Shown: in pieces, positions 5,347 through 11,672 of the stretch
Layout of the letters: each line of letters begins with the position of its first letter
How positions within the stretch are numbered: the stretch's first letter is position 1
Origin: Acetatifactor sp.
GTDB lineage: Bacteria; Bacillota; Clostridia; Lachnospirales; Lachnospiraceae
DNA: 11,672 bases
Assembly: GCA_016293615.1 (NCBI GenBank)
Contig: JAEDDX010000073.1
Location: 1 to 11,672, forward strand
Direction of reading: 5' to 3'
The notes under the pieces: model-generated
Database searches by the model: none
Told to the model about the DNA's origin: nothing
The model's input: the letters and a program-made list of their open reading frames with translations, nothing else
Made by a program: the position numbers and the translations under genes

Positions 5347-8334
5347 TTATGGTATCTCTTTGTTTCTTCCGCTTTCCTTCCCTTCTGACACTTCATTGAG
5401 GAAGACATAGAAGACATCACCACGGGTACTGGTATGTACAAATCTGCCGAAGCCCCGGACCGTTCTGACCTCTCCATCCTTACGGACGATACGGCAGGTC
5501 ACGCTAAGGGTCTCCGATTCCTTCTCATTCCGGGCATTTATCAGGCTTTGTGTACGCGCAAGGTCGTCGGGATGCACCGCCTTATGGAAAGAGCTTCCCG
5601 TCAACGCCAGGAATTCCTCTCTCGACTCACATCCGTACAGTCCGGCAAGCCCTGTGTTGCAAAACAGGATCTGCCCATCCGCCCCTGCCTCAAAGCAAAG
5701 GAATCCGCCGGGCAGAAGCTCGGAGACTTCTTCGAGTTTCCAAAGCATCTCATCCGACACCTTATCCTTCGACTGACGATAGAGCGGATGCTTCTTCTGA
5801 TATGCCTTGCTCTTGTTGCGGTACATGTTCTGGTCTGCCAGCGTGACGGATTCTTCAAGATGCACAGCCTGTTCCAGCCATACGCTTCCAAGCGCCGCGG
5901 AACGGTCGCGGTTCCAGGACTTCTCCAGTACCGCAAGCTTCTCCTCAAAGCGTTCTTTCGTGTCCGCAAAACAGAAGATCACGAACTCGTCTCCGCCCAG
6001 TCTGTAAATCTCGGAATCACCGAAGGCATCCCGGATCTTGCCCGAAACTTCGGCGATCAGATGATCGCCTGCCTCATGTCCCTCGCTGTCGTTGATCGTC
6101 TTCAGGCCGTTGATATCGGCGAACACAATACCCACCGGCTTTTGATTGCGCTTCGGGTCATGCTCGATTGCAGAAATATCTTCAAAGTAAGCCTTGCGGT
6201 TCTTAAAGCCTGTCAGGGAATCGATCTCCATTCCGGACAGGATGCTGCCGTATTCCTTAAGATGCACGAGATTATTGATTCTCATCAGGATGCGCCTTGC
6301 ATTATACGGCTTCTCGATAAAGTCGGAAGCGCCCAGCTTCAGACATTTCTCCTCTTCTTCAAAGCTGCTCAGCACCGTCGTGACGATGACGGGAATATGG
6401 TTGAAATAAGGATTCGCCTGCAACTTCTCCAAAAACTCGTATCCGTCCATGACAGGCATCTGAATATCCAGCAGGATAACGGAGATCGCATAGTTTTGCT
6501 GTTTCAGGATCTCGATACCTTCCTGACCGTCCTTCGCTGTCAGGACGAAGTAGTCCTCCGCGAGAATCTCGCCAAGAATATCACGGTTGATCTGATTGTC
6601 TTCAATGACCAGGGCCGTTTTCTTTGCACCCGCAGGCTGGAATTCGGGAGCGGACTGCTCTGTATTCTCCTGATCACTCTGACTCTTTTTCAGCAGATCC
6701 TCAAACTGGGCTTCCGGCAGAGGCTTCGCGTAGTAATACCCCTGCGCGCAGTCACAACCGAGTTCCCTTAAGCGTGTCTTCTGTTCTGCGGTCTCCACGC
6801 CCTCTGCGACAACATTCAGATGCAGTCTGTGCGCCATATTGACTACATCATTGAGAATACTCTGCTCCACCGGCTTCTTCAACTCACTTCTGATGAAGCC
6901 CATATCCAGCTTGATGACATCGATTGCCATCTGTCCGAGCATATTCAGGGAAGAATAACCGCTTCCGAAGTCATCCATCTCAATGACAAAACCGCGTCTG
7001 CGCAGATCCTCCACGATGCGGATGATCTGTTCGGGGTGTTTCGTGTAGGCACTCTCCGTAATCTCCAGATGCAGATATGACGGGTCGACACGATATTGTT
7101 CAAGCAGGCTGCAGAAATGCTCTACCAGGTAAGCATGATATACATCCTCGCGGGATACATTGACGGAGACAGGCACTACCTGATATCCCTTATCCATCCA
7201 CTCCCTGAGCTTTTCACAGGTCTTCTCCCAGACATAAACATCCAGCTTACTGATAAAACCGTTCTTTTCAAACAGCGGAATAAACTCGCCCGGCGACATA
7301 TAGCCCCACTCGGGGTGAATCCAGCGCACCAGTGCTTCCGCTCCCATCAGCCTTCCGTCATGCAGATTGTACTTCGGCTGAAAATATACGACAAACTGCT
7401 TTTCAAACAGGGCCGTCTCCATCGCATCTGTGATCATCTGCTCACGAACCAGCTGCTTTCTCAGATCATCCGTATACACTGCGACATGCCGGTCATAGAT
7501 TCCCTTGATGGTATCCACGACCCAAAGCGCCCTGTCACACATCTGCTCCACAGGTGCCTGACGGTCAAAGATCTCATACACACCCAGTTTTACGGAAATA
7601 TTCTCCGAAAGCTCCGAGCGTGTGTATTCTCGCGCCTGTCTGAAACACTCCCTGCCCTTCCGCTCGCTCTCCCTGTCTGTCAGACATAAGAAACGATCCG
7701 CCGTATAGCGGCAGCAGATGGCTTCGGGTGCAACTCTGTTTTGCAGGATCCTGGCTTCCTCTATCAAAAGCCGGTCTCCCGCCTCACGGCCGAAGGTATC
7801 ATTATATATTTTGAAATTCTCCAGATTGCAGCACAGTAAGTTATACTCCGTATCCGGATTCTGATCGAGGATCTCCCTGACTTTTCTGTAAAAATACTCC
7901 TTGGTATAGGTTCCGGTCAGTCTGTCATAGACAAACTGATTCACCATCGCCGAAGTCTCGCGCAGTCTTAAAAGGTTCGCGATCCGATGCCTGATGACCT
8001 CAGGATGATAGGGCTTGGGCACATAGTCCGTCGCGCCGTGCTTTAGGGCATCAATCTCGTCAGCCTCCGAATCATTCTGCGTCATGACAATGACAGGAAT
8101 CAGCCCCAATACAGAGTCTGCCTTCATCTTATCCAAAAAGGTATAACCATCCATCACAGGCATTATGATATCCAGAAGGATCAGGTTGACTGTCTCGCGG
8201 TTCTTTTGTAAGATGGCGAGACCTTCCTCGCCGTTTTCCGCTTCCAGAATCTCATACTTATCCTTCAGAATCTCCCTGAGCATGTCACGCTCCAGTTTAT
8301 TGTCCTCCACCACAAGTATCTGTTTTTGGTCCAT
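5347..8334 (-). CDS. Dual-receiver cyclic di-GMP enzyme: REC-GGDEF(degenerate)-EAL-REC-GGDEF-PAS
   Basis: A 995-residue soluble protein with no membrane segment visible. REC1 (about 4-125) has D11, phospho-acceptor D55, T85 and K107. GGDEF1 (about 137-290) has TADRF at 211-215 in place of the signature and N170 at the metal site, so it is probably catalytically dead. EAL (about 300-550) keeps E333, N392, E424, D454-D455, K475, E511 and Q531, as expected of an active phosphodiesterase. REC2 (about 572-693) has D579, D623, T653 and K675. GGDEF2 (about 703-850) has an intact GGDEF at 780-784 with D740, so it should make cyclic di-GMP; no inhibitory RxxD site precedes it. A PAS domain closes the protein (about 865-985). 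The start follows AGGAG at eight bases. It is 27 bp downstream of the Hpt gene, the likely phosphoryl donor. Whether synthesis or degradation dominates cannot be read from the sequence. Confidence 0.93.
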   Translation of the reverse strand: MDQKQILVVEDNKLERDMLREILKDKYEILEAENGEEGLAILQKNRETVNLILLDIIMPVMDGYTFLDKMKADSVLGLIPVIVMTQNDSEADEIDALKHGATDYVPKPYHPEVIRHRIANLLRLRETSAMVNQFVYDRLTGTYTKEYFYRKVREILDQNPDTEYNLLCCNLENFKIYNDTFGREAGDRLLIEEARILQNRVAPEAICCRYTADRFLCLTDRESERKGRECFRQAREYTRSELSENISVKLGVYEIFDRQAPVEQMCDRALWVVDTIKGIYDRHVAVYTDDLRKQLVREQMITDAMETALFEKQFVVYFQPKYNLHDGRLMGAEALVRWIHPEWGYMSPGEFIPLFEKNGFISKLDVYVWEKTCEKLREWMDKGYQVVPVSVNVSREDVYHAYLVEHFCSLLEQYRVDPSYLHLEITESAYTKHPEQIIRIVEDLRRRGFVIEMDDFGSGYSSLNMLGQMAIDVIKLDMGFIRSELKKPVEQSILNDVVNMAHRLHLNVVAEGVETAEQKTRLRELGCDCAQGYYYAKPLPEAQFEDLLKKSQSDQENTEQSAPEFQPAGAKKTALVIEDNQINRDILGEILAEDYFVLTAKDGQEGIEILKQQNYAISVILLDIQMPVMDGYEFLEKLQANPYFNHIPVIVTTVLSSFEEEEKCLKLGASDFIEKPYNARRILMRINNLVHLKEYGSILSGMEIDSLTGFKNRKAYFEDISAIEHDPKRNQKPVGIVFADINGLKTINDSEGHEAGDHLIAEVSGKIRDAFGDSEIYRLGGDEFVIFCFADTKERFEEKLAVLEKSWNRDRSAALGSVWLEQAVHLEESVTLADQNMYRNKSKAYQKKHPLYRQSKDKVSDEMLWKLEEVSELLPGGFLCFEAGADGQILFCNTGLAGLYGCESREEFLALTGSSFHKAVHPDDLARTQSLINARNEKESETLSVTCRIVRKDGEVRTVRGFGRFVHTSTRGDVFYVFLNEVSEGKESGRNKEIP

Positions 8335-8361
8335 ACTTCCCTCTCCTGCCCCTCTTTATTC

Positions 8362-8736
8362 TCACGCCGAATACGAATCCAGCTGTCTGATCGCTTCGGT
8401 TACCTGACCGTAATCTTCAGCTACCTTCCCGAAAAGAAGGCGGCACTGCTCCCAGTCAACCAATGCCTGTTCCCTGCCTCTTAAGTATTCCGTCAACTCA
8501 GACGAAGAGTTACCCAGCCGGTCAAAGCCAAGATTGCTGCATACACCCTTCAGCGTGTGTGCTGCGCGAAACGCCTCTGTGACGGTTTTCCCCTCCAGAG
8601 CACGGCTCAATTCGCCAAAGCTTGGATCTTCAAGAAAACGAAGCACAAATCTTTCGATCATTTCCTCCTTGAAAAACCTTCCCTTCACGGCAGCAAAATC
8701 TCCGCCGGTCAAAACATAAAAATCCTGTAACTGCAT
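8362..8736 (-). CDS. Histidine phosphotransfer (Hpt) domain protein
   Basis: A stand-alone Hpt protein of 124 residues, about the size of a single four-helix bundle. The phosphorylatable histidine lies in AHTLKGVCSNLGF (H60 counted from this start), with the glycine and leucine pattern typical of the family. Hpt proteins pass phosphoryl groups between receiver domains of hybrid kinases and response regulators. I chose the ATG at 8736 because AGGAG ends six bases before it; the in-frame ATG at 8742 abuts the AGGAG directly and cannot use it. The gene is first in a two-gene unit with the dual-receiver cyclic di-GMP protein, so one or both of those receivers are its likely partners. No histidine kinase is in the window, so the donor must be encoded elsewhere. 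Confidence 0.88.
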   Translation of the reverse strand: MQLQDFYVLTGGDFAAVKGRFFKEEMIERFVLRFLEDPSFGELSRALEGKTVTEAFRAAHTLKGVCSNLGFDRLGNSSSELTEYLRGREQALVDWEQCRLLFGKVAEDYGQVTEAIRQLDSYSA

Positions 8737-8767
8737 TCCCATCTCCTAATTTCTACCGATTTTTTCT

Positions 8768-8776
8768 ATTGTAACA
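8768..8776 (-). promoter_or_regulatory. Candidate extended -10 promoter of the Hpt/cyclic di-GMP unit
   Basis: On the minus strand TGTTACAAT supplies a five-of-six -10 (TACAAT, 8768-8773) with the TGN extension. No -35 hexamer lies at 16-18 bases; a TTGACG occurs too far upstream, at 22 bases. Transcription would start about 25 bases before the chosen Hpt start. Confidence 0.35.
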
Positions 8777-8889
8777 CACACTGACAAATTTTTCTCGTCA
8801 AAATTTCAAAAAATAACAATTTCGGCATAAATGTAAAGATAAATGACAAAGAACGTGTTATCCAGCCCCTTTTTTCACGCTAAATGACA

Positions 8890-8895
8890 TATAAT
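8890..8895 (+). promoter_or_regulatory. Possible -10 of the helix-turn-helix remnant
   Basis: A perfect TATAAT lies 58 bases before the ATG at 8953, without a recognisable -35. Copies of TAAATGACA stand at 8840-8848 and 8881-8889 just upstream, 41 bases apart. The position argues against any start earlier than 8953. Confidence 0.3.
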
Positions 8896-8952
8896 CTGCT
8901 TGTAACCCTGATCATTCAAAAACACATGACCGCAAACATGTCAGGAGGCTGT

Positions 8953-9256
8953 ATGGAATTTCACGACAAACTCATTTTTCTGATGAACATCACACAAACC
9001 TCCAACAAGGAGCTCGCACATCCCCTGTCCGTGGACCCCTCCCTCATCAGTCTGTTCCGCAGCGGAAAGCGCAACCCGCCCCGCAATGCTGATCCGTCCC
9101 TCCTCTTCTCCTGTCATGCTGGAGATGCGGCGTCCCGAACTGGTCATTGCCTGTCACGAATACCTTCTGCACAAAGCCGAGTCCGTCGGTTACTCCGGAA
9201 TTCACAGAGAAACCAGCCGCATGATGATTCAGAAACTGATAAAGGACCTGTCATAA
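8953..9256 (+). pseudogene. Frameshifted small helix-turn-helix regulator
   Basis: After AGGAGG and four bases, an ATG at 8953 opens a frame whose first 45 residues look like a DNA-binding helix-turn-helix: TSNKELAHPLSVDPSLISLF followed by RSGKRNPPRN, a pattern of Xre/Cro-type regulators. Around 9080-9115 the sense of this frame collapses into serine/cysteine-rich text. The next frame (phase of 9116) then gives a coherent, helical tail, LEMRRPELVIACHEYLLHK through MMIQKLIKDLS, ending at the TAA at 9254-9256, inside a hairpin. Reading both parts together gives roughly 100 residues, the size of a small regulator. The simplest view is one gene broken by an indel, in the strain or by sequencing error. 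I cannot name the family of the tail. An alternative is a real short protein plus an unrelated remnant. Confidence 0.5.
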
Positions 9257-9268
9257 CGACGGGTCCTT
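9242..9268. terminator. 11-bp hairpin between convergent genes
   Basis: AAGGACCTGTC (9242-9252) and GACGGGTCCTT (9258-9268) pair over 11 positions, including one G-T pair, around a 5-base loop. The stop codon of the helix-turn-helix remnant lies in the loop and start of the right arm. Neither side has a strong T run: ACAAATC follows on the plus strand, TATCAGTTTC on the minus. It is placed as a shared end for convergent transcripts, but is not a textbook intrinsic terminator. Confidence 0.45.
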
Positions 9269-9413
9269 ACAAATCTCGTATCCTAAAACGGAATGAATCA
9301 TTCACTGATTGTATTTTTTTAGCAGCATTGTGTATTTGCTGTCTTATGCTTTCCCAAATGAATCGAGCAGGTGCATCTTCTTGCTCAAAAACATCCGCAG
9401 ATAAGAAAATTCA

Positions 9414-11336
9414 TCATTGTCCTGTCCGCCCATTCTCATCCAAGTAGATCTGAACTCTGCGGTCAAGTATTTCGGCTGCCTCTGCTGCAGATCTCTGATT
9501 CAGAAAAAAGGGCTCCAATTCTTCTGTTACCACACTCTGTAAAGGGAGTATATTCCATTTCAACGGTTCTGCCTGTTCAAACAAATACTCCAATATCCTT
9601 CTATTTTCCGAACTCAACCCTTTTCGCTGATAGGTAACCCCGTCTCGCAGATTAGTGCTCAGATATTCATCCGGTTTTTCCTTCTGTTTTAGCTCTATCT
9701 GTCGTTCCAGCGCCTTTCTTCTCACCGGGAAAGCATAGCTTACAATGTTCACACCCAATGGTGGTATCCTATTACTTTTCTCTGCTATTCTCATCTGATT
9801 CTCCTCTGAGATAAGGAATCTGAGAAATGCCTTGGCTCCCTCTTTCTCAGCAGCATTTACATTCACAGAAAGACTAAGCGTCTGTGTATAAATTCCGCTG
9901 CCCCTTTCACTGGGATATCCGATGACAACAACATCACCTCCAAAGGCTTGCCTGACATACTCCAGCAATTCACCATTAAGCAATGCCAGACTTGTTCCTG
10001 CCACTTTTCCCGCCGTATAACTCTCCGGCAAATCCTGTGAGGGAATCTGCCCTTTGTCCCCATACCGTTTCACAAATTCCAACAAATCGATAAAAGGTTG
10101 TTCTTTCAAATGGCTGATTCCTTTTTCCCAATCTATATAGTTTTTATTGGTGTTATCGCTTAGGGCAAAATAAAGGAGCGAATTCATTTCATCCATCCCG
10201 GAACAAAGGAGCTCCACATCAGACTGTTTTACTGCGTCCATCAGCTCCTCTATTGTAATGGTGCTTCTCTCTCCTATTACCTTGCTGTCATACGCCACCG
10301 CAAATAGTTCCTGCATATAGGGAATCCCATACAAAACACCATCAACACGATTACACTCGATTGCACTCTGAAAATAATCACCGTTCTCTTCCAGACAATC
10401 ATCCAATGGCTCCAAAAAACCTTCCTCTGCCAGATTTTCTGCGTAGATCCCTAACAAAAGATCCGGGCCTCCGCCCGACATTACTTCCATGGGTACTTTT
10501 TCAAGCATTGACTGCGCCTGTATTTCTCCGCAGATATTCAGCTCTACCCGATACTCATCACTCTGCCTGTTGAATCTCGTTACCAAATCCACTAAAACAG
10601 GATCTTCAAATGCCATGGTTATCACAATCTGCCGCTTTTGTGGTTTTGTTCCCTGCTTTTCCTCCAGTTGCAGAAGGCTTCTTCCCTCTTCATACTCAAC
10701 CAGCACCTGCAGCTTTCCATTCTCTTTAGCTTCAATCGAGCAAACCTCCCAAAGAAGATATCCCGCATTGACAAAATCTATGATTTTTATAGGTTCCTGT
10801 CCGTTTTCTGACTGCCAGACTCCATATATATCCGCACAGTAGACCTTTTCTCCGCTTTGCGCCGCGACCGAACTATCCGTCACCTCACGAAAGGGATCCA
10901 ATATGGCAGAAGGATCCTCTTTGATAATAACGCCTTTGCTGTCAATCCTGATCTCGCCCGTATATTGCAAGGAACCATACTCACCAATAACAATTGTGTT
11001 CCATTCTTTATAGGGAGCACAGAGGGTTTGAAAATATATCTCATTTTCATAAACAGAAATATCGTCCTCTTCATGGACACATCTCGCAGTACGATATAAT
11101 TTATTACCTACAGACACGATACTGAGTTCTTCCACATATCCGGCTTCAGACAAGAAATCCGTCATCGCCTCATCTCCATCCGGCAGGGAGATTTCATGAA
11201 TGGTATAATACCTCCCGGGAACTTCTGTCTCAAGGTTTGCAGGCTCATCATCACTTTTGCCGCACCCCACAAGCCCCAAAAGCACCAAAAGAGCCAAAAT
11301 GAAAATATAAATTCTGTCTTTCTTTCTCAAATTCAT
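9414..11336 (-). CDS. Lipoprotein with solute-binding protein domain
   Basis: A 640-residue exported lipoprotein. It has a charged N-terminus (MNLRKKDR), a hydrophobic stretch to about residue 24 and a lipobox LVGC, giving lipidation at C25. Residues about 38-228 form a beta-rich segment that I do not recognise. Residues about 235-565 resemble family 1 extracellular solute-binding proteins for sugars: VITMAFEDPVLVDLVTRFN, then SGGGPDLLLG, GVLYGIPYMQELFAVAYD, and late AFLRFLISEENQMRIAEKS. The last 70 residues are helical and charged. Ordinary binding proteins are about 400-450 residues, so the N-terminal domain is an addition. The start follows GGAGAG at five bases. No permease or ATPase is nearby, so transport is not proven; a sensory or scavenging role is possible. 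It is 47 bp downstream of the small exported protein. The region is more AT-rich than the sugar operon. Confidence 0.85.
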   Translation of the reverse strand: MNLRKKDRIYIFILALLVLLGLVGCGKSDDEPANLETEVPGRYYTIHEISLPDGDEAMTDFLSEAGYVEELSIVSVGNKLYRTARCVHEEDDISVYENEIYFQTLCAPYKEWNTIVIGEYGSLQYTGEIRIDSKGVIIKEDPSAILDPFREVTDSSVAAQSGEKVYCADIYGVWQSENGQEPIKIIDFVNAGYLLWEVCSIEAKENGKLQVLVEYEEGRSLLQLEEKQGTKPQKRQIVITMAFEDPVLVDLVTRFNRQSDEYRVELNICGEIQAQSMLEKVPMEVMSGGGPDLLLGIYAENLAEEGFLEPLDDCLEENGDYFQSAIECNRVDGVLYGIPYMQELFAVAYDSKVIGERSTITIEELMDAVKQSDVELLCSGMDEMNSLLYFALSDNTNKNYIDWEKGISHLKEQPFIDLLEFVKRYGDKGQIPSQDLPESYTAGKVAGTSLALLNGELLEYVRQAFGGDVVVIGYPSERGSGIYTQTLSLSVNVNAAEKEGAKAFLRFLISEENQMRIAEKSNRIPPLGVNIVSYAFPVRRKALERQIELKQKEKPDEYLSTNLRDGVTYQRKGLSSENRRILEYLFEQAEPLKWNILPLQSVVTEELEPFFLNQRSAAEAAEILDRRVQIYLDENGRTGQ

Positions 11337-11383
11337 GAATTCTCTCCGCCAAAAAGGATCGTGTTAGTAATTAATCTGTGCTG

Positions 11384-11672
11384 TTACAGTTTTTGTGTTC
11401 TAAGATGCGATATTCTGAAACACTCCCCTCTAGCACCGCACCCACATTTGTAGCATTTCCGAAATGTTCTGAACACAGTTTCGCAATCTCCATAAATATA
11501 TGTAACTTTTCCATTGCTATCCGTTAAAGTTCCAACAATATAGGGATGGGACGGACCCGGTGTATTCGAGATTTCCTGCACAATCTCAGAATATGCATGC
11601 GTGTGTGCATTTACAGATACACTGTTTACTGTCAGTATTATAACTGAGCAAAACAAAGCAATCAATATTCTC
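11384..11672 (-). CDS. Small exported His/Cys-rich protein, 5' end cut by window
   Basis: The reading frame stays open to the right edge, and the true start probably lies beyond it: the last two visible codons (Arg-Ile) continue into a hydrophobic signal segment, and the only in-window start is a TTG at 11665 with no room for a ribosome site. After the segment FCSVIILTVNSVSVNA a signal-peptidase site (VNA) precedes HTHAYS. The mature part is about 73 residues, with a histidine pair at its N-terminus, a GTLTDSNGKVTYIYGDC strand region and a C-terminal cluster CYKCGCGARGEC that could bind metal or form disulfides. I do not recognise a named family. The gene is in the same direction as the solute-binding lipoprotein, 47 bp before it, and may share its transcript. 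Confidence 0.65.
   Translation of the reverse strand, partial: RILIALFCSVIILTVNSVSVNAHTHAYSEIVQEISNTPGPSHPYIVGTLTDSNGKVTYIYGDCETVFRTFRKCYKCGCGARGECFRISHLRTQKL

Noticed and set aside
5434..6771. Long plus-strand open frame of 445 codons opposite the cyclic di-GMP gene
   Set aside because: It is antisense to a protein with unambiguous EAL, REC and GGDEF domains, shows no recognisable domain itself and has no ribosome binding site worth noting; it is a shadow of the codon bias on the other strand.
7465..7926. First GGDEF domain as a second active cyclase
   Set aside because: The signature reads TADRF and a metal-ligand aspartate is replaced by asparagine, so catalysis is unlikely.
8884..8952. 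Start of the helix-turn-helix frame at 8884
   Set aside because: A perfect TATAAT lies inside this extension and the AGGAGG site serves the ATG at 8953.
9257..9447. Continuation of the plus-strand frame past 9256 as coding
   Set aside because: It extends into the convergent lipoprotein gene, crosses the hairpin and has low-complexity content; only the segment up to 9256 is coherent.

Overview
The window looks like a chromosomal stretch from a Firmicute of the class Clostridia, most likely a Lachnospiraceae-type gut or rumen anaerobe. This is inference from strong AGGAGG-type ribosome binding sites, SigA-like promoters, a Gram-positive style lipoprotein, the secreted His/Cys small protein and the helix-turn-helix remnant; no rRNA or other marker is present. 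No tRNA, CRISPR array, insertion sequence or phage gene was found.

Region 1 (about 1-5338) is a sugar-acid module. Four minus-strand genes read from right to left: a glucose-dehydrogenase-like medium-chain dehydrogenase (2977-4182), a zinc alcohol dehydrogenase (1957-2970), a lactonase-type amidohydrolase (992-1873), and an L-fucose mutarotase FucU (210-653). A divergent AraC-family regulator (4469-5338, +) faces them across a 286-bp control region. That region holds one convincing promoter in each direction, phased direct repeats between them, and a leader able to fold. The set (mutarotase, sugar dehydrogenase, lactonase, second dehydrogenase) fits non-phosphorylative oxidation of L-fucose or a stereochemically related sugar such as L-galactose or D-arabinose. 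The dehydratase, aldolase and transporter that would complete such a route are not in the window. A 338-bp gap with a terminator-like hairpin and a coding-like open stretch separates fucU from the rest.

Region 2 (5347-8736) is a two-gene signalling unit on the minus strand: an Hpt phosphotransfer protein followed 27 bp later by a 995-residue protein ordered REC, degenerate GGDEF, EAL, REC, intact GGDEF, PAS. It should both make and break cyclic di-GMP under control of two receiver domains. No histidine kinase is encoded nearby.

Region 3 (8953-9269) holds a small helix-turn-helix gene broken by a frameshift. It ends at a strong 11-bp hairpin shared with the convergent gene.

Region 4 (9267-11672) is visibly more AT-rich. 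It encodes a 640-residue lipoprotein with an unassigned N-terminal domain and a C-terminal sugar-type solute-binding domain, without permeases, preceded by a small exported His/Cys-rich protein cut by the right edge of the window.
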